A DNA stretch of 60,338 nt, taken from the NCBI GenBank assembly GCA_902470695.1, contig CABRHH010000015.1, positions 1 through 60,338 of the forward strand. The letters are read 5' to 3'. This stretch comes from an uncultured Collinsella sp. (GTDB taxonomy: Bacteria > Actinomycetota > Coriobacteriia > Coriobacteriales > Coriobacteriaceae). Each line of letters starts with the position of its first letter. Position 1 is the first letter of the stretch. The position numbers and the translations under genes were made by a program. Positions 7,659 through 17,246 of this stretch are shown in pieces. Below the pieces are notes generated by a model. It ran no database searches. It was not told where the DNA came from and saw nothing but the letters and a program-made list of their open reading frames with translations.

Positions 7659-10097
7659 ATGCGTATTTCAGTCGATGGCACGTGTCGCGGCAACGGAAAA
7701 GTCTACACGCGCTTCGATGTCGCCGATCTTGCTCCAACGCATTCGCTAGCCGTTCGCGATGCGCACGTAGCAGGCAGCCTGGTCCCCGGTGCAATCTACG
7801 AAGTCAAGCAGGCGCACGGCGCCGGCACCCTGCGCCGTTTTGTTGGTTCATTTCCCATCATCAAGCATCCATCGGCAACCTTTGCTATCGACGAACTCAA
7901 TGCTGACGGGATGATCGTTGGGAGCTATCAGCATAAGCTCAGCTACGAGCTCGCTAAATGGCAATCCCGCCTAAACTACCGTGTCAACAAGCAGCTTTGT
8001 GCCGAAATACGCGATTATGACGAAGTCGCAGCCTACGACAAAGCTAGCATGGAATTCTGGTCCTGCATCGAAGACGGTGGCGATATGATTGTACGCGGCG
8101 CCATCTACACCCCGTACCGCGATGATTCCGAGCTCATCATCACCTGCATGAATGACGAGCTCGAGCCCGTTGACTTGAAACTTGTCCCCTTTGGTACCGC
8201 CAAGCTGCAAACTCCGTTCTCGACCAAGCGGAGTAGGCGGGAATTCCAGTATTCCATCCGTCTTCCACACCAGATCAGACGATTCATCTTCCGCATCGAA
8301 GACGCCCATCATCCGCTCTTCAACAACTTCGCCGTTCTCGATGACAGCACCCTGAAGGGGCTCATCAACTTCAACCGATTCCTGCGCACCAGCGCTCAGG
8401 TTGACCCTGATTATCCCAAATGGTTCAAAGGCCACAAAGCGACGCTGGGCATGTTGTCGAAGCAGCGAGACATCATCTTTCCCATCCAGCCCCGGTTCAG
8501 TATCGTCGTCCCGCTCTTCAACACTCCTTCCGAGCTCTTCGCAGATATGGTCGACTCCGTGCGAAACCAATCGTATGGCAATTGGGAACTGGTGCTCGTA
8601 AACGCCAGCCCCGACAACGACATCCTTGCCGGCAACATCAAGCAAGCGCTTGCCTCCGATAACCGCATCATTGCGATTTCGCTCGCGGAAAACCTCGGTA
8701 TCTCCGAGAATACAAATGCTGGCATCGCCGCAGCATCGGGCGATTTCATCTCGTTCTTCGACCACGATGATGTCTTGGAGCCCGATCTGCTCTTCTCCTA
8801 TGCAGAGGCAATCAACACCCACGACGACATCGATGTGCTCTACTGCGATGAAGACAAGCTGATGCCCGACGGAACACTCGCTCAGCCGTTCTTCAAGCCC
8901 GATTTTGACCTCGAGCTGCTCCGCAACAACAATTACATCTGCCATATGCTGACCATCCGGAAATCCCTGCTCGACCAACTGGCCTCCAACACAAAAGAGT
9001 TCGATGGCGCTCAAGACCACAACATGACCCTTCAGGCAGCCGAAAAGGCACGGCGCATCCACCACGTCCCATCCGTTCTGTACCACTGGCGTATTTGCGA
9101 AACATCGACCGCCGCCAATGCGGACAGCAAGCCATACGCTTCGGAAGCGGGCGTTCGCGCTGTCAAGGCTCATCTCGACCGACTCGGCATCAAGGCTGAA
9201 GTCACGCGTTCCCGTCGTCCTTTCACCTACACCGTTACCTATGCGGTCCCCAGCGATGAGCCACTCGTCTCCATCATCATCCCAACCAAGGACCAAGCCG
9301 GCATCCTTGACACCTGCATACAGTCAATCCTTAATAAAACGACGTATGGCAACTACGAGATCATTCTCGTTGAAAACAACAGCACCGAAGACGCCACGTT
9401 TGCGTACTACGATCGCATCCGCAGCGAAAACCCCGAGCGCGTTTCAGTTATCCGCTGGGAATATGAGTTCAATTTCTCCAAACTCATGAACTTCGGCGCC
9501 AAAGCGGCAAACGGCGATTACCTTCTGCTGCTGAACAACGATACCGAAGTCATCTCGCCAAACTGGATTGAGACGATGCTCGGCATCTGCTCCCAACCGA
9601 ATGTGGGCATCGTAGGAGCAAAGCTGTATTTCCCCGACGATACCATCCAGCATGCGGGGCTCACCGTCACCGGAGGAGTTGCCGGTCACCTGGGGCACGA
9701 CCTGCCCCGCAGCGACTGGGGATATTTTGCCCTTCTCGACGCACAGCGCGAACTCAGCGCCGTGACCGCCGCATGCCTGATGACCAAGCGTTCCTCATTC
9801 GAACGCGTCGGGGGTTTTACCGAGGAGCTTCAGGTGGCATTCAACGATGTGGACTACTGTCTGAAGATTCGGCAACTTGGTGAACGCGTGATCTTCACAC
9901 CCGAAGCTGAGCTATATCACTATGAGTCCATCTCGCGAGGACAAGATACGGTCAATGCAGCCAAGCAAACCCGCTTCCATCGCGAGATCGCATATATGAA
10001 CTATCATTGGGCCTCTATCTATGTTGAGGGGGACCCGTATATGAACCCGAACTTCTGCCGATCCGAGCCGGGCAACATGTATTTCAAACTGCCGTAA
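7659..10097 (+). CDS. Two-domain GT2 glycosyltransferase with long N-terminal extension
   Basis: An 812-residue protein. Residues 1 to about 275 form an extension I cannot assign. A first GT2 (GT-A) domain starts near FSIVVPLFNTPSELFADMVD and has SFFDHDDVLEPD as its DXD-type motif. A second GT2 domain starts near PLVSIIIPTKDQAGILDTC and has LLLLNNDTEVISPNWI, a pattern typical of rhamnosyltransferase-like enzymes of rhamnose-glucose polysaccharides. The ribosome binding site CGAGGAG sits 8 bases before the ATG. The double domain suggests it adds two sugars or alternates linkages. With rfbA nearby, rhamnose is a plausible donor, but this is inference. Confidence 0.88.
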   Translation: MRISVDGTCRGNGKVYTRFDVADLAPTHSLAVRDAHVAGSLVPGAIYEVKQAHGAGTLRRFVGSFPIIKHPSATFAIDELNADGMIVGSYQHKLSYELAKWQSRLNYRVNKQLCAEIRDYDEVAAYDKASMEFWSCIEDGGDMIVRGAIYTPYRDDSELIITCMNDELEPVDLKLVPFGTAKLQTPFSTKRSRREFQYSIRLPHQIRRFIFRIEDAHHPLFNNFAVLDDSTLKGLINFNRFLRTSAQVDPDYPKWFKGHKATLGMLSKQRDIIFPIQPRFSIVVPLFNTPSELFADMVDSVRNQSYGNWELVLVNASPDNDILAGNIKQALASDNRIIAISLAENLGISENTNAGIAAASGDFISFFDHDDVLEPDLLFSYAEAINTHDDIDVLYCDEDKLMPDGTLAQPFFKPDFDLELLRNNNYICHMLTIRKSLLDQLASNTKEFDGAQDHNMTLQAAEKARRIHHVPSVLYHWRICETSTAANADSKPYASEAGVRAVKAHLDRLGIKAEVTRSRRPFTYTVTYAVPSDEPLVSIIIPTKDQAGILDTCIQSILNKTTYGNYEIILVENNSTEDATFAYYDRIRSENPERVSVIRWEYEFNFSKLMNFGAKAANGDYLLLLNNDTEVISPNWIETMLGICSQPNVGIVGAKLYFPDDTIQHAGLTVTGGVAGHLGHDLPRSDWGYFALLDAQRELSAVTAACLMTKRSSFERVGGFTEELQVAFNDVDYCLKIRQLGERVIFTPEAELYHYESISRGQDTVNAAKQTRFHREIAYMNYHWASIYVEGDPYMNPNFCRSEPGNMYFKLP

Positions 10098-10193
10098 GTT
10101 GCGATGACCATCAGTTGCTCTAATGCTCATTTAAAGAGCACTATGCTTGCCCCATCAGCATAATTAGTTAAGTAAAGCGAACCATCTTTGACT

Positions 10194-10233
10194 GGGAATC
10201 CTGTAGACAAGAAAGCTCGCCTACAGGATTCCC
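10194..10233. repeat. Perfect 13-bp inverted repeat in the 10098-10437 gene-free stretch
   Basis: GGGAATCCTGTAG (10194-10206) and its exact complement (10221-10233) flank a 14-base spacer. Neither strand has a T-run after it, so it is not a standard terminator. The surrounding 340 bases are AT-richer than average, lie between a plus-strand and a minus-strand gene, and also contain a small GAGACG/CGTCTC hairpin at 10292-10308. No gene is recognisable here. Confidence 0.6.
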
Positions 10234-10437
10234 TACCTGGAACCCCATTGACGATACAAAGCCGCAGCGAATGCCATCGTTCCTAATTACAGAGACGCTC
10301 TTCGTCTCAAGAGCTTCACCATAGCTGCAATAAATGCTGGGCAAAGGTAAGGGAATATATGTCAGCATTTCTGCTTACAAGCAGGGGCTACTGAATCAAT
10401 TACAGAATGGGCAAGCTCGTTTCCTGTTATTAGAAAA

Positions 10438-12516
10438 CTACCAGAACACCGCATAAAACAGTGAGCAGACAGAAAGCAGCAGGAACGTGCATGTGCTAGG
10501 GACCAATATGTAAGCTCGATTCATTGACGGCCCGTTTGGTACGCAGCTACCAAAAGCTTGCGGTTGTGAGGAATCAAGAGTCGGCACGCAAAGCGAGGCG
10601 GCCAATAAAAGAGGTGTAAGGTACCTCGGCTGAACGCCATTAATGGTCGAAAGGGCGACTGGAGTATAAGAGACGTATAGGGATGTGCAGACCAGCGCGA
10701 CGGACAAAAGAAACAAAAAAGCTACCCATATTTTTGAACCCCTAGACTTCGGAAAGGCATCGAATTGAAAGTCCAACATAACCGTGATCGTCAACAGCAA
10801 AAAGCCCAATGAAGACATCCAGGGCATCAAGGATGGCAAAAAACCCATGTACGCATATGAAAGTGTATACATATCTGAACCGACCGGAGACAGATAGCTC
10901 AGCATGAACTGCACAAGGATCTGAGCGTACTCAAAAGGATTAGTCAGAATAAATACGATTTGTGCAGCCGCGTTTACATCAGTCCCGCCACGCACATCCC
11001 CGGCCTGAGCGGATGCAGAAAAGAACATCGGCAGTGTAAAGGTAGCAACCATAAGAAGACCGAATGCAATTACACAGCCCAAGTACTTCCTGTGACTCCG
11101 CTTGCTTTCAAATTTAGCGCGAGGCATCAGAAAAAGTAGCCCGACCAGTGGAAAATAAATTGCCTTAGGGGCCAAACCGACGAATAGGGCCCCCATCATT
11201 TTTCCTAGCCCCAATTTGGTCAGCTTCTCACTAGGCGTTTTCACTTCGCGCAAAACAAGAGCAACTGCAAGCATCAAAAAGGAGATTACAACCGGATCAT
11301 AGGAATAGCTTGCAGCCAAAAACACGCTCGTAGGAAGCAGACCAATCGCGGCCATTACACCCTTTCTAATCGGTGCAACGCGGATTGCAAAAGCTATAAC
11401 CAGTGCATATGAAATCAAATTACCAAAGCGACCCAAGACTACTGCAAACAAAATGGGCATATGGAAAAGCCGGGCGATCCAGAGTGAAATTGCAGAGGGA
11501 AAGTATCCGATGGTTGAAATATTAGCGAGAGACGCCCCACCGATTGGTGTGCTGAAACCCAAAACCTCGGAATAGCCCTCAGTCCCATTTTGCTCAGGTT
11601 CTGAAGATGCCACATCTTCAACGCCTTGCCGAACAACATTAAAATCCAAGTCCACCGCAGCCCAAGGCTTTTGGACGAGCAGTCTGTCGGCCTCAGAAAT
11701 CTCAGCATGCCCCAAGTAGGAAAGACCGAGCGCACGGTCAAAATGGATTTCGTCATCCCATGATAATGCCGTAACTGGGGGAAGTGCGAAAACAAGAATC
11801 GACCCCGAAACAAGACATAGGGACAAAAAGATTATCTCGGGTCTTTTTAGCACACCTCTAAATGCAAGCAGCAGGACATACGCACCTGATACAAAACATA
11901 GCAAGAAAAGGACACATCGGCCAGCTACCTCTCCAAAGATGAAAGATGTGAACGCAGCCAAAAGCAAGAAGACCACAATTCCAAGCAACGTAACCACCAA
12001 CATTGCTGGAATAGAATTAAGAAACCCTTTCTCCTGTCCGCGTTCATTAGAGAGCTGAGAGTGGATGAAAAAAAGAAGGTCTTTTCTGTTTTTTTTATAC
12101 GAGAAGAGAACAACGGTCTCAACTGAAATCGAGATGATAAGAAAAACAAGAATGCGCTTTTTACTCCAATCAGAAATCTCCAGAGGGGTCGAAACCGGAG
12201 CTCCCCAAAGTGTCAGCATTTCAAGAAGAAAAGCAAACAGCACACCGAGCCCAAGGATTGAAAGCAATGTGCCCATCGACCCATTGCCGATGGTCGTAGG
12301 TCGATGCTCAATCAGGCAGGACCTTATCAGAAAGCCAGCAAGTAACAGTACATAGGCAGATATCAAAATATAAAAGAAAGCAGCCGCAATAGGATATCTA
12401 AACATAAAGATGCAGGAAAAACCGATGAACACGCCACAAAGGACCACTTTCAGGATAATGGACCTACTTTCAACTGCTCGCCCTGAATCAAAAAGCCATC
12501 CCTGCTGCATCAGCAT
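10438..12516 (-). CDS. DUF2142 family multi-spanning membrane protein
   Basis: A 692-residue membrane protein with about a dozen hydrophobic helices. The motif ALPPVTALSWDDEIHFDRAL and the C-terminal NGVQPRYLTPLLLA match the landmark regions of DUF2142 proteins, which resemble GT-C membrane glycosyltransferases and occur in polysaccharide clusters. The Asp-Asp/Glu pair before the His could be the equivalent of the GT-C catalytic acid, which is an inference. The N-terminal hydrophobic segments are unusually many. The gene is visibly richer in A and T than its neighbours and uses more A/T-ending codons, which suggests horizontal transfer. GAGG lies before two possible ATGs (12516 and two codons later). 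Confidence 0.8.
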   Translation of the reverse strand: MLMQQGWLFDSGRAVESRSIILKVVLCGVFIGFSCIFMFRYPIAAAFFYILISAYVLLLAGFLIRSCLIEHRPTTIGNGSMGTLLSILGLGVLFAFLLEMLTLWGAPVSTPLEISDWSKKRILVFLIISISVETVVLFSYKKNRKDLLFFIHSQLSNERGQEKGFLNSIPAMLVVTLLGIVVFLLLAAFTSFIFGEVAGRCVLFLLCFVSGAYVLLLAFRGVLKRPEIIFLSLCLVSGSILVFALPPVTALSWDDEIHFDRALGLSYLGHAEISEADRLLVQKPWAAVDLDFNVVRQGVEDVASSEPEQNGTEGYSEVLGFSTPIGGASLANISTIGYFPSAISLWIARLFHMPILFAVVLGRFGNLISYALVIAFAIRVAPIRKGVMAAIGLLPTSVFLAASYSYDPVVISFLMLAVALVLREVKTPSEKLTKLGLGKMMGALFVGLAPKAIYFPLVGLLFLMPRAKFESKRSHRKYLGCVIAFGLLMVATFTLPMFFSASAQAGDVRGGTDVNAAAQIVFILTNPFEYAQILVQFMLSYLSPVGSDMYTLSYAYMGFLPSLMPWMSSLGFLLLTITVMLDFQFDAFPKSRGSKIWVAFLFLLSVALVCTSLYVSYTPVALSTINGVQPRYLTPLLLAASLCVPTLDSSQPQAFGSCVPNGPSMNRAYILVPSTCTFLLLSVCSLFYAVFW

Positions 12517-12647
12517 CTATCCTCGCGTTCCAAAGTCATCGAAGCGTCAAAAATCACAATTGAATGTAGCCCATTGCGCCCTTTAGCTCAAACCCAAAAT
12601 ATAAGCGGATCGGCATAGAGCCATTATCCCAAAAACCAAGATTAAAC

Positions 12648-13784
12648 TTACCGCTCCACTGCGGCATCCAAAACAACCCTCGCCGTCTGGTTCCACGATA
12701 GTTGCGCCTCCACAAGCCCGCGACACTTTTTTCCCATTTCTAATAAGTTAAACAAGCCGTTCAAAACTCCTTCAATGGTACTGGCAAACAGCTTGGCATC
12801 GGCCTCCGGCATTATGAACCCATACGACTCGTCTGGCAGAAGTTCCCGGGCGCCGCCCACATCCGTAACGAGAGACGGCGTTCCGCACGCCGATGCCTCC
12901 AAAATCGATGTTGAAAAACCTTCAGAGCGAGTCGGCAGGCAAAACAAGTCACTTTCGATGAGCAAGGCTGCGACATCCGGAGCGCTCAGCCTCCCGACCA
13001 AGTGAATCTTCTGCAAATTCGCATGCTCTATCAAGTCCCGTAGGGGTCCATCACCCGCCACGACAAGCTGCACCCCCCTGCGCTCCAGCATGCGCATCAT
13101 GTCAATCAGAACCGCAATCCCCTTCTCGGGGATGAGGCGGCCCGTAAATGCCACCATGAGGTCATCGCCGATACCCAACTCGCTTCGAAACGACCTACCG
13201 GACGACTGTCCGCGATACGCCTTCGCATCGATCGAATTGCTGATGACGCCCCTTGCCTGTATGCCGAAGTGTTCGAGCCATTCAACGCTTTTTTGTGATA
13301 TGCCATAGAAATCAACCGGTTGACGACGCAGATGAGCGGTGATCGCATCCTCATAGCGAGCAATCAGGAAATCGACCAACGATGAGCCCAGTGTCAAGTA
13401 CGCCGAGCCGTGATCGAGCACAACGGCTCGAAGGCCATGACGTTTTGCAACCCGAACACCCAGCAGAGAATGAAGGTAAAAACGGGTGTTGACCAGAACA
13501 CCGTCAAACGAACGCTCGTACAGCATGTTGACAACAGCCCGGTAGTCCGCGTTGCAAACTGGAACAGGATAACGACCGCCCAGCAAATTACGGCAGGGCA
13601 GACGGAAAAACTCCACACCCAAGCTGGAAATCTCGTGTAGACCGACACCATGCGTATCGTTGGTAACGACAAGCACCTCATGTCCCTGTCGCACCAATTC
13701 CGCTGCCAGACTGTCGGTGAACCGTTCAACTCCCCCCATGCTTGGATAACACAGGGCTGAGAACATGCAGACCCTCGACAACAC
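12648..13784 (-). CDS. GT4-family glycosyltransferase
   Basis: A 378-residue GT-B enzyme. MFSALCYPSMGGVERFTDSL is the N-terminal glycine loop. FTGRLIPEKGIAVLIDMMRM, VAGDGPLRDLIEHA and FCLPTRSEGFSTSILEASAC are the nucleotide-sugar binding C-terminal half with the EX7E-type motif. A GTG start at 13784 is preferred because AAAGG lies 9 bases upstream; a TTG nine bases earlier has no usable site and an ATG at 13766 is possible. It is transcribed divergently from the GT2 at 13904. The acceptor and donor are unknown. Confidence 0.88.
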   Translation of the reverse strand: MLSRVCMFSALCYPSMGGVERFTDSLAAELVRQGHEVLVVTNDTHGVGLHEISSLGVEFFRLPCRNLLGGRYPVPVCNADYRAVVNMLYERSFDGVLVNTRFYLHSLLGVRVAKRHGLRAVVLDHGSAYLTLGSSLVDFLIARYEDAITAHLRRQPVDFYGISQKSVEWLEHFGIQARGVISNSIDAKAYRGQSSGRSFRSELGIGDDLMVAFTGRLIPEKGIAVLIDMMRMLERRGVQLVVAGDGPLRDLIEHANLQKIHLVGRLSAPDVAALLIESDLFCLPTRSEGFSTSILEASACGTPSLVTDVGGARELLPDESYGFIMPEADAKLFASTIEGVLNGLFNLLEMGKKCRGLVEAQLSWNQTARVVLDAAVER

Positions 13785-13903
13785 ACTGCCCAACCTTTAC
13801 TGCCGATATCATGCGAAAGATACATGGAAGTATCTTATTACATATCACGGTGACGTATCATAGTTTAATTGCTTCGCATCACTTTGGAAGGAAACCCGCT
13901 GAC

Positions 13904-14590
13904 GTGTCGACATTAGTCATCATTCCGGCATTTAACGAAGAGGCGTCAATCGTTTCAACCGTGACCGAGCTGCTTTCCCATCAAGGAGACTTCGATTATG
14001 TCATCGTGAACGACGGGTCGCGCGATGAAACGGCAGCCCTTTGCCGAAAGCATGGATTCAATTTCATAGACCTTCCGGCGAACCTTGGTCTTACGGGAGC
14101 GTTTCAAACAGGCATGAAATATGCCTACCGCCATGGCTTCGATCGGGCGATCCAATTCGACGCGGATGGCCAACATGCACCGCAATACATCGAGGCCCTT
14201 GAGGCGCGCATGGAAAAAACCGGAGCCGACATCGTCATCGGCTCGCGCTTCGTGGACACCCCGAAGCCGCGCTCGCTACGCATGGTTGGGTCGAATCTGA
14301 TTTCCATGCTCATCCGGCTCACCACCGGCGCATCCATCAATGACCCAACATCCGGTATGAGGCTCTATAACAACAGGGCTATCAAGCTCTTCGCCACGCG
14401 CGATGACCTCACCCCTGAACCCGAAACACTCGCCTTCCTCATCAAGCGCCTCGGCGTGAACGTGGTGGAGGAGCAGGTGTCCATGCGCGATCGGATGGCA
14501 GGAGAGAGCTACCTCACCGCCTCAAAGGCCATTTCCTATATGGCAAATGCGTGCTCGTCGATCCTATTCGCCCTCTGGTTCAGGAGGTAA
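13904..14590 (+). CDS. GT2 glycosyltransferase, dolichol-phosphate mannosyltransferase-like
   Basis: A 228-residue GT-A enzyme with LVIIPAFNEEASIVSTV, DYVIVNDGSRDET and FDADGQH (the DXD motif), the pattern of DPM1-like enzymes that load a sugar onto a polyprenyl phosphate. The GTG start at 13904 has GGAAGGA about 9 bases upstream; longer in-frame starts would run through the divergent promoter region, which has a small AAGATAC/GTATCTT inverted repeat at 13817-13836. It is followed after 2 bases by a DUF2304 gene, a common pairing in Gram-positive polysaccharide clusters, where the pair is thought to make a lipid-linked sugar for side-chain addition. Confidence 0.9.
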   Translation: MSTLVIIPAFNEEASIVSTVTELLSHQGDFDYVIVNDGSRDETAALCRKHGFNFIDLPANLGLTGAFQTGMKYAYRHGFDRAIQFDADGQHAPQYIEALEARMEKTGADIVIGSRFVDTPKPRSLRMVGSNLISMLIRLTTGASINDPTSGMRLYNNRAIKLFATRDDLTPEPETLAFLIKRLGVNVVEEQVSMRDRMAGESYLTASKAISYMANACSSILFALWFRR

Positions 14591-14592
14591 TC

Positions 14593-14958
14593 ATGAATGC
14601 CACCCTCCGCATCGTCCTTATAGCTGGAGCCCTCGTTGTTCTGGCATTTGTTGTCCGCAAGATTCGACGAGCGCAATTCGATACGCAGGATTCCCTCTTC
14701 TGGTTGCTGCTGAGCCTCGGACTGGTATTGTTTTCCGTTTTCCCTGGAATCTCCTATTTCCTTTCAGGATTACTGGGCATTCAGTCCCCCTCCAATTTTA
14801 TCTTTCTCGCAATCATCGCGCTCCTGCTCGTTCGCGAATTCACCCTCCAAGCGCAGCTCACGCAGATTCGTCGCAAGGTGACCTCCCTTGTACAGGAAGT
14901 CGCTCTGTCGACCCCGTCAAACAACCCAACGGTTCCCGCGTCTAAGGACCGGAAATGA
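14593..14958 (+). CDS. DUF2304 small membrane protein
   Basis: A 121-residue protein with three hydrophobic segments (about residues 2-20, 33-52 and 62-82) and a charged, Gln-rich C-terminal tail, matching DUF2304. Such proteins are nearly always next to a DPM1-like GT2 and probably help it act on the lipid carrier or flip the product. AGGAGG lies 5 bases before the ATG and overlaps the end of the GT2 gene. The end overlaps the next gene by 4 bases (ATGA), so the three genes are translationally coupled. Confidence 0.85.
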   Translation: MNATLRIVLIAGALVVLAFVVRKIRRAQFDTQDSLFWLLLSLGLVLFSVFPGISYFLSGLLGIQSPSNFIFLAIIALLLVREFTLQAQLTQIRRKVTSLVQEVALSTPSNNPTVPASKDRK

Positions 14959-16109
14959 GTCGGCAAGCGATCCGCGTCCTGCATGTAATCGGTGCCATGA
15001 ACCGCGGTGGGGCGGAAACCCTCATCATGAATCTCTATCGCAACATCGACCGCGAGCGCCTTCAATTTGACTTCCTCGTGAATGAAGCCGAAGGCTCCGA
15101 TTTCAATGAGGAAATACGCGAGTTGGGGGGATATGTTTTTCAAATCCCCCGCTACAATATCGTCAACATCGGAGCATACAAGCGTGCATGCACGGCGTTC
15201 TTTTCCGAGCACCGCTACCCAATTGTGCATGGGCACATTGGGCTACCGGCCCCCATTTACCTCACCGCAGCTCACCGAAGCGGCGCGCGCTGCATAGCCC
15301 ATAGTCACGCTCAAAACTACCCTCTCTCCCCAAGCGAGCTTGTATTTCGAATTGCAGCGCATCCGACTCGGCGATGCGCCGACTACTTTCTCGCCTGCTC
15401 GACTCAGGCGGGATGCGACCGGTTCGGAAAAAAGGTCGTGCAGTCCGAGCGATTCCATGTTCTCAAAAACGGCATCGATATCGAACAAGCGCGCTTCAAC
15501 GAACAGGATCGCCTATCAATCCGCCATGAACTCGGCATAAGCCAAGACGCCCCCCTATTCGGTCATGTTGGTCGCTTGACTCATATCAAAAACCAGTCGT
15601 TTCTCTTGGAGGTTTTCGCCCGCATTCTCAACACGCTCCCAACGGCCCGCCTCGTTCTCGTCGGACGAGGCGAAGACGAGCAGAACATACGCGAGCAGAT
15701 ACAAAAGCTGGGAATCGAAGGGCACGTTCAGTTGCTGGGCGTTCGAGATGATGTACACGCCATCCTCAGTGCGATAGATGTTTTTATCTTTCCCTCGCAT
15801 AAAGAAGGGCTTGCCAATGCCACCATTGAAGCCCAGGCATCAGGCGCCCGCTGCCTGCTTTCAACCGGTGTTCCAGAACTTGCTCGCGTAAGCGCCGATA
15901 CGGTATTCGCACCGCTGAGTTCCGGATCTGCTGCATGGGCATCTCAAGCAATCGATTTGCTCCATCATCCGCATGCCGACCGAGCGAGCGCATCGCTCGA
16001 CGCGCGGCGCGCTGGATTCGACATCACAGATTCCGCAAAATGGCTCAGCAGCTTCTATCTAGACTGGTGCACGCCCGCCGCATGTACCGCCACCATGTCC
16101 AACAACTAA
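14955..16109 (+). CDS. GT4-family glycosyltransferase (EpsF-like)
   Basis: A 384-residue GT-B enzyme. VLHVIGAMNRGGAETLIMNL is the N-terminal loop, and FGHVGRLTHIKNQSFLLEVF, LVGRGEDEQNIREQ and FIFPSHKEGLANATIEAQAS form the donor-binding half with the EGLANATIE acidic motif. This pattern is typical of exopolysaccharide GT4 enzymes. It overlaps the DUF2304 gene by 4 bases and lies 11 bases before the acyltransferase gene, so it belongs to the 13904-18506 operon. Specificity cannot be read from the sequence. Confidence 0.9.
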   Translation: MSRQAIRVLHVIGAMNRGGAETLIMNLYRNIDRERLQFDFLVNEAEGSDFNEEIRELGGYVFQIPRYNIVNIGAYKRACTAFFSEHRYPIVHGHIGLPAPIYLTAAHRSGARCIAHSHAQNYPLSPSELVFRIAAHPTRRCADYFLACSTQAGCDRFGKKVVQSERFHVLKNGIDIEQARFNEQDRLSIRHELGISQDAPLFGHVGRLTHIKNQSFLLEVFARILNTLPTARLVLVGRGEDEQNIREQIQKLGIEGHVQLLGVRDDVHAILSAIDVFIFPSHKEGLANATIEAQASGARCLLSTGVPELARVSADTVFAPLSSGSAAWASQAIDLLHHPHADRASASLDARRAGFDITDSAKWLSSFYLDWCTPAACTATMSNN

Positions 16110-16120
16110 GAAATTACGCC

Positions 16121-17239
16121 ATGACACAACCGCACAGCGCCGCCCCGCGAAACAAACAACGCAATGTAGGCATCGACCTGCTGAGAGCCATTTCGATGTT
16201 TATGATTATCATGCTCCATGTTCTCGGACAGGGAGGGGCCTTGGACGCGACCCCGATCGGCTCAGCTCGATCAACTGCGTTCTGGCTCATCGAAATCGTA
16301 TGTCTCTGCGGTGTCAATTGTTTTGGATTGATCAGCGGATACGTCGGCTACAAAACTGGCCACAGACTCTCCAGCATCCTGAGGTTGTGGCTCGAAGTCG
16401 TCAGCATCATAGCAATCGGTAATATCGCCTCAGTTGCCTGCGGTTACCTTGACGTCAAAACCGCCATCATTCAAACGCTCTTCCCAGTAACCACTCGCTA
16501 CTATTGGTTTGCGTCGGCATATATCGCGCTTTTCTTTTTCATGCCCCTGATTGACGCAGCGATTGAACGTTGCTCTCGTCAAGCATCCTGTGTAGCGCTG
16601 TTCTCCTTTTTCCTACTTGCCTCATGCTGCTCACTCCTTCCCTGGGGCGCCTCACCGTTCAGCCTAGAGGGAGGCTACAGCTTCATATGGCTTGCATATC
16701 TGTATGTGCTCGGCGCTTACTATAGGAAATACGGACTTCCTCGTCTTTCCAATCTCAAGCTCTTGCTCCTGTTTGGAAGCACGGTCATCGTAGTCCTGAT
16801 TCTCAGGGTCGCGGCACCTGCCTCCCTTTCGGCGCATACGCCAGCATGGCTTGCGGACTTGAGCCCCCGGCTAGACAACTACACCTCACCATTCATGCTG
16901 GTACAGGCTGTGGCATTGCTCTCTTTGTTTACATCTATGAGCGTGCCGGCGTTGTTGCGACGCATGCTCCAGCAGATCACCCCATACATCTTCGGCGTTT
17001 ACCTCATCCACACACATCAGCTCATCTTCAGCCATGCCTTGCCGGGAGTCTCTCTGCCCATCAGCATGCTTCCGACTCCAGCTGCACTCATACTCGCACC
17101 GTGCATCGGGCTTCTTATTTTTCTCGTCTCATTGGGGCTGAGCGTTGCGAGAAAGAAGCTTATAGAGCGCCCTGCCGTCACGGGCATGCTTGCAAAGGCA
17201 GATGCGCTCGTTAACGACCACTTCGCCGATAGGCTGTGA
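16121..17239 (+). CDS. Acyltransferase family 3 membrane protein
   Basis: A 372-residue protein with about ten membrane helices. The N-terminal NVGIDLLRAISMFMIIMLHV contains the Arg and His pattern of acyltransferase-3 enzymes (OafA/WecH type), which O-acetylate or succinylate surface sugars. The start is set at 16121 because the homologous region begins at residue 15 and upstream in-frame codons overlap the preceding gene; the ribosome binding site is weak (TAAGAAA). It sits between a GT4 and the flippase in one operon, consistent with acylation of the repeat unit. Confidence 0.88.
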   Translation: MTQPHSAAPRNKQRNVGIDLLRAISMFMIIMLHVLGQGGALDATPIGSARSTAFWLIEIVCLCGVNCFGLISGYVGYKTGHRLSSILRLWLEVVSIIAIGNIASVACGYLDVKTAIIQTLFPVTTRYYWFASAYIALFFFMPLIDAAIERCSRQASCVALFSFFLLASCCSLLPWGASPFSLEGGYSFIWLAYLYVLGAYYRKYGLPRLSNLKLLLLFGSTVIVVLILRVAAPASLSAHTPAWLADLSPRLDNYTSPFMLVQAVALLSLFTSMSVPALLRRMLQQITPYIFGVYLIHTHQLIFSHALPGVSLPISMLPTPAALILAPCIGLLIFLVSLGLSVARKKLIERPAVTGMLAKADALVNDHFADRL

Positions 17240-17246
17240 TACCACC

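Noticed and set aside
7971..9296. A 441-codon open frame on the minus strand
   Set aside because: It is antisense to the two-domain GT2 gene, whose motifs are clear in the other frame.
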